Below are positions 1 to 6,950 of a stretch of 14,020 nt of DNA, one piece after another. The position numbers and the translations under genes are program-made. This stretch comes from Alphaproteobacteria bacterium. Its GTDB lineage: Bacteria; Pseudomonadota; Alphaproteobacteria; RF32; CAG-239. Where the stretch lies: contig JAKSUO010000016.1 in NCBI GenBank assembly GCA_024408895.1, positions 1-14,020 of the forward strand. Reading direction: 5' to 3'. The number at the start of each line of letters is the position of its first letter. Position 1 is the first letter of the stretch. The notes beneath the pieces were generated by a model. The model ran no database searches. It was given only the letters and a program-made list of their open reading frames with translations, and had not been told where the DNA came from.

Positions 1-471
1 GAACGATGTATCTTTGGCACCGGTATTATGCTTATTAGAAATCGCCGTGCTATCGTCAACAGCCTCCAATTTTCCGGTAGTTTCGTTATATTCATAACCG
101 GAAGCAAACAATCCATTGTTTACAATCCAAGACCGAGTACCATCACCGTAAGTTCCCGAAGGCAAACCGTCTTTTGAGACCAAGACTTTTCCCAACGTGT
201 CTGACCCGCTATATGCCAAAATTCCAAGACTTTGTTCAGGTGTATCCACCGAATGTCCAATTGGCGTACCCATTATAGATAATGATTCCTGCATATCAGT
301 AGCAGATGTGTTAGTGACTTTGCTTATATCAAAATCATATGATTCCGCTTTTGCTGAACCAGCATAAAGCATGGCGCCTGCCGCAACCATATTTAAGATA
401 AAGCATTTCTTCAATATGCTGCGATATTGAGCTGTTAAAAGACCGATTCCGGTACGACTGAGTTTTAGCAT
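1..471 (-). CDS. Exported autotransporter/adhesin-like protein, N-terminal fragment
   Basis: An open frame runs without a stop from an ATG at 471 to the left window edge, giving 157 residues of a protein whose C-terminus lies outside. An AAGGAG ribosome binding site sits at 479-484, seven bases before the ATG. The N-terminus is long and basic (MLKLSRTGIGLLTAQYRS and on, two Lys before a Cys), then a hydrophobic stretch at about residues 23-38, then Ala-Lys-Ala at 40-42 as a likely signal peptidase site. This resembles the extended signal peptides of type V (autotransporter) proteins. The visible mature part is rich in Gly, Ser, Thr, Asn and Asp, with no Cys, as in surface passenger domains. 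No enzymatic motif is visible and the barrel, if there is one, is not in view. That it is secreted is well supported; the autotransporter assignment is inference. Confidence 0.7.
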   Translation of the reverse strand, partial: MLKLSRTGIGLLTAQYRSILKKCFILNMVAAGAMLYAGSAKAESYDFDISKVTNTSATDMQESLSIMGTPIGHSVDTPEQSLGILAYSGSDTLGKVLVSKDGLPSGTYGDGTRSWIVNNGLFASGYEYNETTGKLEAVDDSTAISNKHNTGAKDTSF

Positions 472-478
472 AACTTTT

Positions 479-484
479 CTCCTT
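479..484 (-). promoter_or_regulatory. Ribosome binding site of the exported protein
   Basis: On the minus strand AAGGAG lies seven bases upstream of the ATG at 471. This fixes the start of a gene whose remainder is outside the window. Confidence 0.7.
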
Positions 485-583
485 ATAAACTAGTTGTACC
501 ATACAGAAAAAGTGTTAAAATTTTAATAACAAAATTGTAAATATGTTTTTATACATGGCTCCGATAATTTGCATATATTTCCA

Positions 584-1642
584 TTAGTTCGGCAGATAGA
601 CAGTCAGATTAAAAACATTTTCAAGAAAGAACAAGCAAATAAAGCATACCGACAAAGCAACAATCGGCGCCATAAACCATCCGCAAATAATTTTGCGCAC
701 AATGCCCCAATTTATGCCTCGTCCGCCTTTGACCAACCCTATTCCTAAAATTGAACCGATAACGGCTTGCGTGCTGGAAACCGGCACCAACGGCAATGCC
801 GGCAAAGAATTTGCCTCCAAAAAGTCATGCAACGACATAGATGAAAACAGCAACAGCACAATGGACTGCGACAACACAACAATCAAAGCAATCATCGGCG
901 ACATTTTCATCAAATTGTTGCCGATTGTCATAATAACCTTTTTAGAATAAGTCAAAATGCCGACACCGACCGCCAAAGAACCGAGAAAAAACAGAACTTG
1001 TTCCGGACTTAAAGTTAACAGACTTCCGATTTTTAACGGTTTGAAAGGGCATGATTTTACAAACACTCCCACAACATTTGCTATATTATTAGCCCCCAAA
1101 GCATAAGCACCGACAGCCGCAGTTATTACCAAACTACAACGCGTCAGTTGGTCTTGCGTTAAAAGATGAAGTTTCATACACTTCAAAAGTTTTTTCAATC
1201 CCAAATACAGAAGAACGGCTATCATCCCCGAAATCAACGGGCAAAATCCCCACGTTGCCACAATTTCCGATAAAACTCCGTAATCTGTCGGTTTTCCGGC
1301 ATAATAATTCCACCCCACTATTGCACCGACAATCGCTTGCGATGTGGAAACCGTTACTCCCATACGCAACACAAGATATACGGCTAAAGCAGCAGACAAT
1401 GCCACCATAAAAGAACCGGCCAAAGCATTCACCGCGCCCAAACTTTCCAAAGTTTCGCTAGCACCAGCGCCACCAAATACCGCCCCCAACACAACAAAAA
1501 TGGCGGCAATAACAGCAATGGGCGTAAATTTTATCATTCGCGAACCGACAGCCGTTCCAAAAATATTTGCCGCATCATTTGCCCCGAGTGACCACCCGAG
1601 AAACAAACCACTGCTTAAATAAAAAAGGTAGCTAGAATCCAT
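584..1642 (-). CDS. pit: PiT-family inorganic phosphate permease
   Basis: This 352-residue inner-membrane protein belongs to the PiT family, which imports phosphate (as metal-phosphate or with a cation). It carries the two inverted-repeat signatures of the family: GANDAAN at 20-26 and GANNIAN at 183-189. Each is followed by a paired Ser/Thr-Gln motif: VSTSQAIVG at 98-106 and VSSTQAVIGS at 288-297. Most of the rest is hydrophobic helices. It is shorter than E. coli PitA (about 500 residues) because the central cytoplasmic loop is minimal, a common form in bacteria with a DUF47 partner. Its ATG overlaps the stop of the upstream DUF47 gene by one base (TGATG), so the two are translationally coupled. 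No terminator is visible between its stop and the downstream exported-protein gene on the same strand. Confidence 0.93.
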   Translation of the reverse strand: MDSSYLFYLSSGLFLGWSLGANDAANIFGTAVGSRMIKFTPIAVIAAIFVVLGAVFGGAGASETLESLGAVNALAGSFMVALSAALAVYLVLRMGVTVSTSQAIVGAIVGWNYYAGKPTDYGVLSEIVATWGFCPLISGMIAVLLYLGLKKLLKCMKLHLLTQDQLTRCSLVITAAVGAYALGANNIANVVGVFVKSCPFKPLKIGSLLTLSPEQVLFFLGSLAVGVGILTYSKKVIMTIGNNLMKMSPMIALIVVLSQSIVLLLFSSMSLHDFLEANSLPALPLVPVSSTQAVIGSILGIGLVKGGRGINWGIVRKIICGWFMAPIVALSVCFICLFFLENVFNLTVYLPN

Positions 1643-2301
1643 CAGATGTCTCTTTTAATGGTGAAAATAAGAACAGCATCTATACAATCTTCGGCACGGT
1701 CGGCAATATCCGCAACATCACCGATAAGCGTGTTGAGTTGTATTTTATGCGCCAACTCCATATCAGAATCAAAAACATCCTGCTTCAGACTGGCCCAAGT
1801 TTTATCGCTTTCATGCTCCAAAAAATAAACCTTTTTAGCATAATCGCGCACCGTTGCAAAATCACGAAAGAAAGCGCGTGAGGAAATGGCCATATTTTCG
1901 GCGCACTCCGACACCTCACCAATCAGTTTTTTAAATTTTGCCTGATATTGCACGGGGATATCCGGTTGTTCAATATAAAATTTATGGGCAACTTCATCAA
2001 ACTCATTAATAACTTTATCAATATTTTCAATCATTTGCAGAACATCCGCACGCAAATCGGGAATCAGATTATGAATATACAAACTGCTTTCAATTTCGCG
2101 GCGCAAATCATCGGCCTGCCCTTCAATATTTTTGATTTTTTTGCTGATACGACGATAGTTTTGACTTCTTTTTTCTTTTAAAAAAGTATCTATCGCCTCT
2201 TTGAAGTACATGGAACATTCAATAACCTTATCATGCATTGCATCAATTTTTTGTTCTAATTCGCGCGTTGCTGAAAATAACGATAATTTAATATTAAACA
2301 T
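1642..2301 (-). CDS. DUF47 / PhoU-like Pit accessory protein
   Basis: A 219-residue soluble, all-helical protein of the DUF47 (COG1392, PhoU-like) family. Members are typically encoded beside PiT permeases and are thought to regulate them. PhoU-type acidic pairs that bind metal clusters are visible: ExxxD at 60-64 (in IEGQADDLRREI), ExxxD at 162-166 (LEHESDK) and DxxxD at 201-205 (ADRAED). The start is placed at the ATG at 2301 (MFNIKLS), because AGAGG lies seven bases before it. A longer frame reaches a TTG at 2334, but that adds an uncharacteristic leader. The stop shares its A with the PiT start codon, so this is the first gene of a two-gene operon. It is divergent from the dsbA-like gene across a 155-base AT-rich gap. 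Confidence 0.9.
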   Translation of the reverse strand: MFNIKLSLFSATRELEQKIDAMHDKVIECSMYFKEAIDTFLKEKRSQNYRRISKKIKNIEGQADDLRREIESSLYIHNLIPDLRADVLQMIENIDKVINEFDEVAHKFYIEQPDIPVQYQAKFKKLIGEVSECAENMAISSRAFFRDFATVRDYAKKVYFLEHESDKTWASLKQDVFDSDMELAHKIQLNTLIGDVADIADRAEDCIDAVLIFTIKRDI

Positions 2302-2387
2302 TTCATCCTCTCTTTTACCCTCTTTTACAAACAAAAGCTGCGAATGTCTAGAATTATTTAAAATTTGTTATTTATTCATTTTATATC

Positions 2388-2416
2388 TTGATTTTTTAAA
2401 TTTATGACATTATTGT
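2388..2416 (+). promoter_or_regulatory. Possible promoter of the dsbA-like gene
   Basis: TTGATT (2388-2393) and TATTGT (2411-2416) are separated by 17 bases, about 40 bases upstream of the start codon. The region is very AT-rich and chance matches are likely, so this is a weak call. Confidence 0.25.
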
Positions 2417-2456
2417 ACCTTTGTGTTTAAACATATTATATTATAAAGGATTGAAA

Positions 2457-3170
2457 ATGAAAAATTTCTCTATTGTTCTTTCAACTGTTGCTATTATTTT
2501 AGCCGCTGTTGCTTTATTAGTATCAAGTAAATCAGGTGTATCGGATAGTTCAATCGCTACCGCATTACAAAATAATCCGAAAATTGTTGTTGATGCTTTG
2601 AAAGCTCACCAAGAGCAAGAGCGTCTTGCACAAGAACAAGCTGCTGCTAAAGCTATTAAGAAGTATGCCGGTGAAATTGTATCTTCTGAAAATGTACCGT
2701 TTACAGGTCCGAATGATGCAACAGTAACGGTTGTAGAATTCTTTGATTTCTCTTGCGGATATTGCAAGAGATTAGCTCCTGAATTGGAAAAAGTTATTGC
2801 CAATAATGCAAATGTTAAGTTTGTATTTAAGCCGGTTTCTTTCGTATCCAACGTTTCACCGTATCAAGCTAAAGGTGGATTGGCTGCCGCTAAACAAGGT
2901 AAATTCATGGAATATTACAGCGCCGTTATGGCTGCCGAAGGTGGTATGAGCGAAGCTGATGTTGACAAGGTTGCCGAATCCATTGGTTTGAATATAGATA
3001 CATTTAAAGCTGATTTGAACTCTGCATCTGTTAATGATGCTTTGACCGCAGTTTCCAGCTTAACTCAAAAAATTCAAGTAAACGGCGTTCCTGCTTTATT
3101 CATCAACGGAAAACAAGCCTATGCTTATTCTGCTGATGAAATTCAAAAAGCTATTGATGCTGCAAAATAA
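2457..3170 (+). CDS. DsbA-family thiol:disulfide oxidoreductase, membrane-anchored
   Basis: A 237-residue protein with an uncleaved-looking N-terminal hydrophobic anchor (residues about 5-23). A helical linker rich in Gln, Glu and Ala follows (about 30-75), then a DsbA-type thioredoxin fold with its inserted helical domain. The active site is CGYC at 100-103, after the strand TVVEFFDFS; the cis-Pro loop is VNGVPALFING with Pro212. CGYC rather than E. coli CPHC is common in the Com1/BdbD-like alphaproteobacterial group, so the role is probably periplasmic disulfide formation or isomerisation. The N-terminal region before the fold (SSIATALQNNPKIV) matches the short helical domain often seen in this group. 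The start is the ATG at 2457, with AAAGGA six bases upstream; a longer frame to 2421 lacks a binding site. It looks monocistronic: a strong terminator follows at once. No dsbB partner is in view. Confidence 0.9.
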   Translation: MKNFSIVLSTVAIILAAVALLVSSKSGVSDSSIATALQNNPKIVVDALKAHQEQERLAQEQAAAKAIKKYAGEIVSSENVPFTGPNDATVTVVEFFDFSCGYCKRLAPELEKVIANNANVKFVFKPVSFVSNVSPYQAKGGLAAAKQGKFMEYYSAVMAAEGGMSEADVDKVAESIGLNIDTFKADLNSASVNDALTAVSSLTQKIQVNGVPALFINGKQAYAYSADEIQKAIDAAK

Positions 3171-3183
3171 TTTTTAATTTAGC

Positions 3184-3229
3184 AACAACAAAAAAAACAA
3201 CCCTATTCTTCGGGGTTGTTTTTTTGTTG
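3184..3229 (+). terminator. Rho-independent terminator after the dsbA-like gene
   Basis: An inverted repeat AACAACCC / GGGTTGTT with a nine-base loop begins about 25 bases after the stop codon. A run of seven T follows directly and a run of eight A precedes. The pairing extends through these runs to an outer CAAC/GTTG, so the hairpin is nearly perfect over about 18 pairs with one bulge. The A tract on the 5' side means it could also act on the minus strand. Confidence 0.88.
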
Positions 3230-3249
3230 TTTGTTATTACAACTTATAT

Positions 3250-3276
3250 TTGACATCCTAAAACATTTAGTATAAC
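3250..3276 (+). promoter_or_regulatory. Possible promoter of the glycosyltransferase gene
   Basis: A full TTGACA (3250-3255) is followed after 15 bases by TATAAC (3271-3276), giving a leader of about 30 bases. Both hexamers are good, but the spacer is two bases shorter than ideal. Confidence 0.4.
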
Positions 3277-3311
3277 CATTGTATGTAGTAGTTTAATATT
3301 TAAGGACTGGA

Positions 3312-4265
3312 ATGTCTAATTGTAAGATATCGGTTATTGTTCCCGTGTTTAATGAAGCGAAAGTACTCTCTCGCTGTATGGATAGTTTGTTAAAACAAAC
3401 ATTCCAAGACATAGAAATTATTTGCATTAATGACGGAAGCTCCGACAACAGCTTGGCAATTTTGCAAAACTATGCTGACCAAGACAGCCGTTTCAAAATT
3501 ATATCTCAGGAAAATTTAGGATTGTCCGTATCCAGAAATAAGGGGATAGATATAGCGCGTGGCGAATATATTTTTTTCTTGGATTCAGACGACTATTTAC
3601 ACCCGCAAGCTTTGGAAATTTTTTATCAAACAGCAATTCATTCCCAAGCTCCCGTTGTGGTTTCAAAAAGTTATTGCAAGTTGGGGAAAGATGTTGTTTC
3701 AAATGCTTTAATGAACACCAACAATATTCATTATAAAATTTGTAAATCACCGCTGTCAATTTTGTATCGTCACCGTTTAATTTCTGCTGTTGCTTGGAAT
3801 AAATTGTATCAAAGAGAAGCCCTAAAAAATTTTCGTTTCATTGAAGGAATTTATTTTGAAGATTGGCCATTCACGGCATGTTTCTTTTCCAGTATTAAGA
3901 ATTTTGCCTTGATTAACGAGAAACTCTATATGTACAATACTTCTTCACCATCTATCACGCGCAGTAAATTTACAATCCGAAAAATACACGACTACATTGT
4001 CGGTATTCGTTATGTTTACAACTATTTTATGCGCTTAAACAAAATAAAAGAATGGGAAATTGTGCGCAAAAATCGTATCAACACATCTTTAAAAATGATG
4101 CTGTCTAAAATATCCAAAAGTACAGAAAATATGGATGAGTTGGAGAGCTATTTCAAACAGGAATATATAAAATTGGCAAATGAGCATATTGTTTTTTTCG
4201 GAGATTTATCGCTTAAAAGCAAATTCAGATTAATTCGTTTATTCTGGCATCAACGCCATCAATAG
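3312..4265 (+). CDS. Family 2 glycosyltransferase
   Basis: A 317-residue protein with a GT-A fold of glycosyltransferase family 2. It transfers a sugar from a nucleotide-sugar donor, typically to a lipid-linked or surface polysaccharide. The start is classical: ISVIVPVFNEAKVLSRCMDSLLKQT (in pieces: strand VIVPVFNE at 8-15, helix to 30), then NDGSSDNS at 40-47, the NLGLSVSRNKG loop near 69-78, and the metal-binding DSDD at 91-94 after FFL. An Asp-Trp pair in YFEDWPF, in the second half, is the usual acceptor-side acidic motif. No transmembrane segment is seen, so it is probably cytoplasmic or peripheral. The ATG at 3312 has AAGGA five bases upstream. It stands alone after a terminator, with no other sugar gene nearby, so the acceptor cannot be named. 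It is convergent with the next unit, with one base between stops if the downstream reading frame is extended through its TAA. Confidence 0.9.
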   Translation: MSNCKISVIVPVFNEAKVLSRCMDSLLKQTFQDIEIICINDGSSDNSLAILQNYADQDSRFKIISQENLGLSVSRNKGIDIARGEYIFFLDSDDYLHPQALEIFYQTAIHSQAPVVVSKSYCKLGKDVVSNALMNTNNIHYKICKSPLSILYRHRLISAVAWNKLYQREALKNFRFIEGIYFEDWPFTACFFSSIKNFALINEKLYMYNTSSPSITRSKFTIRKIHDYIVGIRYVYNYFMRLNKIKEWEIVRKNRINTSLKMMLSKISKSTENMDELESYFKQEYIKLANEHIVFFGDLSLKSKFRLIRLFWHQRHQ

Positions 4266-4266
4266 C

Positions 4267-4386
4267 TCAATTTTCAATATAGAAAAAATCGTATATTTTT
4301 GCAAATATGACATTAGTTATCATAAACAAAAGCGTGCCGATTGGATAACTGATCCAACCTTGGGCCTGCCACATATTGTCCAAATG
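4267..4386 (-). other. In-frame continuation of the membrane protein after its TAA
   Basis: Reading on in the same frame past the TAA at 4387-4389 gives HLDNMWQAQGW, then a hydrophobic helix (SYPIGTLLFMITNVIFAKIY), then DFFYIEN and a TGA at 4267-4269. This is a plausible final transmembrane segment with a short tail, and would give a product of about 249 residues. Its stop lies one base from the stop of the convergent glycosyltransferase. I infer a nonsense mutation or sequence error at the TAA (one base from CAA, AAA or GAA). Confidence 0.6.
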
Positions 4387-5016
4387 TTAGGCCAAAAGCT
4401 CCTGAAAAATCAACAAAGCGGACAATATCACAAACTGAATATAATTTCCTCTTGTTCTGTCGCCAACTTTAGAAAATGAGGCGTTACGCCCGCGAAGCGA
4501 AGCTATCCAAGCCAAATACGGTTTGCAGAACAATGTCGGCATTAATAATGTGAATAAGCCGTATAACACAAGTTGATAAGCAAAAGAACGCCAACCGTTA
4601 CTGACCGTTAAAACAAGATATTGTTCATAAAAATCCAAATATAAGTTTTTATATCCCAAAAACAACGGTATCATCGGCAAAAAGATAATAGCCGCCGCAA
4701 CAAAAGCCATCAAGATAACCGCTTTGGCCGACGGACTTAGACTGCCGATTAACTTTTTTACATCTATATATGGCATTAATCTATAATAATAACGATAAAA
4801 AAAACTCCAAAAAATGTAATAGCCGATTGCCCAAATCAAGCTCAACGGATTACTGATGCCCGAAGGAATAATTCTAAAAGTCAGCATAAACACCATATTA
4901 ATTACAAAAATACAGCAGCAAAATTTTTTATTATAACGAATATAATCCATACTGCTGCGTAAGATATGTAAAAAATTCATTTTCAGTTGTGGTTGTTTAT
5001 TTTTCAGTTTAGGCAT
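4387..5016 (-). CDS. Polytopic membrane protein, unknown function, probably truncated
   Basis: I do not recognise a named family. The visible protein has 209 residues: a basic N-terminus, then hydrophobic segments near 32-50, 57-78, 98-120, 147-170 and 192-208. A conserved-looking polar loop lies between the last two (LRGRNASFSKVGDRTRGNY, about 174-192). The last helix ends at LLA and a TAA at 4387-4389. The same frame continues past that stop for about 39 codons and encodes a further helix (see the next entry), so the gene is probably interrupted or misread. The ATG at 5016 overlaps the regulator gene's stop by eight bases, suggesting translational coupling. An internal ATG at 4980 (MNFLHIL) is a possible alternative start; neither has a good binding site. 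It is the third gene of the porin-regulator unit. Confidence 0.7.
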   Translation of the reverse strand: MPKLKNKQPQLKMNFLHILRSSMDYIRYNKKFCCCIFVINMVFMLTFRIIPSGISNPLSLIWAIGYYIFWSFFYRYYYRLMPYIDVKKLIGSLSPSAKAVILMAFVAAAIIFLPMIPLFLGYKNLYLDFYEQYLVLTVSNGWRSFAYQLVLYGLFTLLMPTLFCKPYLAWIASLRGRNASFSKVGDRTRGNYIQFVILSALLIFQELLA

Positions 5017-5626
5017 TGTCTTCAATTTTCAATTTATATTTACCGCCGTTTGTTTCTATCAACCGAGGTGTTTTATCAGTTTCAACTTTCTGACGCAATC
5101 GGTATATATGCGTTTCAATCGTGTGTGTCGTCACATCATTACTGTACTGCCACACATTTTTTTGTAAATCACTTTTATCTACAAATTCATTTCTGTTTTT
5201 ATACAAATATTTAACAATATCCACTTCTTTTTCGGTTAATTTAACCATTTTATCGTTAAGAGAATTTTTGATAATCCGCTTATTCGGATAAAGGCAAAAT
5301 TCACCGAAACACAACACGCCTTCTTCAGAATTATCCAAACGATTGTTGGCAGAGCGAATAACATCCAACAGATACATTAATTTGAACGGCTTTTTCACTG
5401 TTATATTCAAGGCATCTTCCGCCACATTGATATTTTGTGCTAAATATATTACCGGCACACAAGGGAACTCGGTGCGCAGCTTTTGCATATTATCTCTGTT
5501 TTCATCTACAATAATTACATCAGGCATTTCTTCCGAAAAACACACATCTACCACAGCACCGCTGATTTGATTTTCCAAATCCGCTCTAAAGTCATCATCA
5601 TTTATGCTCAAAAGAATAGTTGTCAT
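5009..5626 (-). CDS. OmpR/PhoB-type response regulator with short atypical receiver
   Basis: A 205-residue DNA-binding protein. The C-terminal half (about 103-202) is a clear OmpR/PhoB winged helix: VKLTEKEVDIVKYLY, the recognition helix region TTHTIETHIYRLRQKV, and a wing ending GGKYKL. The N-terminal receiver is only about 95 residues instead of about 120. It keeps an acidic pocket (NDDD at 9-12), an Asp at the phospho-acceptor place (D41 in DVIIVDE) and the Lys-Pro pair (K79-P80). Helix 2 is almost absent, and the switch Thr/Ser is replaced by Ala63 in VIYLAQ. Phosphorylation is therefore doubtful and it may act as an atypical regulator. No histidine kinase is in the window. It starts eight bases after the porin stop, with GAGAA before the ATG, and overlaps the membrane-protein gene. 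Control of the porin operon is an inference from position. Confidence 0.85.
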   Translation of the reverse strand: MTTILLSINDDDFRADLENQISGAVVDVCFSEEMPDVIIVDENRDNMQKLRTEFPCVPVIYLAQNINVAEDALNITVKKPFKLMYLLDVIRSANNRLDNSEEGVLCFGEFCLYPNKRIIKNSLNDKMVKLTEKEVDIVKYLYKNRNEFVDKSDLQKNVWQYSNDVTTHTIETHIYRLRQKVETDKTPRLIETNGGKYKLKIEDNA

Positions 5627-5634
5627 TATGTTCT

Positions 5635-6753
5635 CTAAAAAGTGATTTCCAATCCGCTGATTAAGGCATATCCCTCATTTCCGGCAGTTTTTGCGACACT
5701 GTCGCCTTTATATTTACCGTATGCTGTTGCAATATAAATTGCCGCATATTTATTGAATGCGAATCTGTTAGCCCAAGTCACGATTTTATCTTTGTTTGCG
5801 GTTTTACGCGCCGTGGCATAAAAATAAGACACTCCTGTTTTAAACGGTCCGATTTCATAGCTCAAGCCGATATTATATGCCTGCCCTTGACGATATCCGT
5901 CAAAATATATCGGTGTTTCGTCAGATGTCTGTAAATTCATTTTATAATCGTGCGAGGACATAAAACTCCGGCGATATGAACCGCCCAAAGTCCAACCTTT
6001 GCGATATAAACTTAAGCCGGCTGAAACCTCTTGATTATTTTTGCGGTTATAAGCATATCCAAGAGAACTTTCAATTTCAACAAAATCTAAATCCAAGTCA
6101 TTATACAAACCGAATGCATAGGAAGAACGGTTATCATAACGGCTGTGTTTATTAACTAAACCGGCTCTTGAATAAGCCTCCGGCGCGTATGAAAAAGCCG
6201 CTTTTGTATGATAAATTTCCGGTGTTACATAGCTGACTTTCGGGGTGTCTGCATCTGTATTCAAATATGTTGAATTCAATGTGCGATAAGATGCTATACG
6301 GCTATGGCGTTGCCAATTCGGATTAGCAATAAAATCAGTAATCGGTGAATTATTTACACGAAAAGTACCAACTGACGGAGCTCCCACGGCCATTTGATAG
6401 GCTGCATTATAAACCTGTCCTACCGTCAATTCGCCATATTTTGTGGCGGTTGTGATGTAGATATTTTCGCCCCACTCTCCCTGATTATAATCTTCAACTT
6501 CTTTATCGCCGGCAATTTGGGCATCCAGCCCAAAAGTCAAAGACGTTTCATCATCAAATTGGTAGCCGACAGATGATATTATCTCGGCAACACTCGGCGT
6601 GTGATGATGGTTGTAGAGTTGATGATATTTCTCGGCATAACTGCTGTACCCGTAGAAGCTGTTTGCCGTTAATCCATAATCATACTGCCACTCTCCGGCA
6701 ACCGCCGGCATGGTGAAAATGCTCAGTCCGAAAACTATTAAACTTTTTTTCAT
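5635..6753 (-). CDS. Outer-membrane porin-like beta-barrel protein
   Basis: A 372-residue protein with a clean signal peptide: MKKSLIVFGLSIFTMPAVA, cut before Gly-Glu-Trp. The mature part has alternating hydrophobic and polar residues with many Tyr, Gly, Ser and Asn, no long hydrophobic helix, and ends in Leu-Glu-Ile-Thr-Phe; a terminal Phe is the usual barrel-assembly signal. Porin-like pieces include YGELTVGQVY (about 116-125) and TPKVSYVTPEI, resembling strands of Gram-negative general porins. It probably forms a diffusion channel; substrate unknown. I place the start at the ATG at 6753, because GGGA lies eight bases upstream and the signal peptide then begins at once. The ATG at 6759 and a TTG at 6780 are possible but less well placed. 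It is the first gene of a unit with the regulator, and has a good promoter directly upstream. Confidence 0.85.
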   Translation of the reverse strand: MKKSLIVFGLSIFTMPAVAGEWQYDYGLTANSFYGYSSYAEKYHQLYNHHHTPSVAEIISSVGYQFDDETSLTFGLDAQIAGDKEVEDYNQGEWGENIYITTATKYGELTVGQVYNAAYQMAVGAPSVGTFRVNNSPITDFIANPNWQRHSRIASYRTLNSTYLNTDADTPKVSYVTPEIYHTKAAFSYAPEAYSRAGLVNKHSRYDNRSSYAFGLYNDLDLDFVEIESSLGYAYNRKNNQEVSAGLSLYRKGWTLGGSYRRSFMSSHDYKMNLQTSDETPIYFDGYRQGQAYNIGLSYEIGPFKTGVSYFYATARKTANKDKIVTWANRFAFNKYAAIYIATAYGKYKGDSVAKTAGNEGYALISGLEITF

Positions 6754-6778
6754 GGCCATATTCCCGTTATTTTTGTTC

Positions 6779-6807
6779 AATTTATGAATTACAAAGGCTT
6801 ATGTCAA
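6779..6807 (-). promoter_or_regulatory. Promoter of the porin-regulator unit
   Basis: On the minus strand a perfect TTGACA (6802-6807) is followed after exactly 17 bases by TAAATT (6779-6784). The leader to the ATG at 6753 would be about 20 bases. The -35 match and spacing are good; the -10 matches four of six. Confidence 0.5.
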
Positions 6808-6867
6808 CATAAATCGCCATTTTTGCGCTTTTTTAAAATAAGCTTGTTTATAAAATAATAAATAGTG

Positions 6868-6896
6868 CTTTTAAATTTTGTTTTATTATATATAAT
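6868..6896 (+). promoter_or_regulatory. Possible promoter of the gpmI operon
   Basis: A perfect TATAAT stands at 6891-6896, about 55 bases before the gpmI start. The -35 position (CTTTTA at 6868-6873) is poor. In such AT-rich DNA this could be chance. Confidence 0.3.
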
Positions 6897-6950
6897 AGCG
6901 ACAACTTAGTATGATTTGCTTAAAATAAATAAAGATAGAAAGGAATGAAA

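Noticed and set aside
515..526. TTAAAATTTTAA palindrome between the exported-protein and PiT genes
   Set aside because: Pure A/T palindromes arise often by chance in AT-rich DNA; there is no GC stem for a terminator and no second copy to suggest an operator.
2302..2334. TTG start extending the DUF47 protein by 11 residues
   Set aside because: The ATG at 2301 has a well-spaced AGAGG and gives the usual family N-terminus.
4267..4374. Independent small membrane protein starting at the ATG in DNMWQAQGW
   Set aside because: It is in the same frame as the upstream gene and its Shine-Dalgarno match is weak, so continuation of that gene is the simpler reading; kept as a low-probability alternative.
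6754..6780. TTG start at 6780 for the porin
   Set aside because: It would put a polar leader before the signal peptide and overlap the predicted -10 element.
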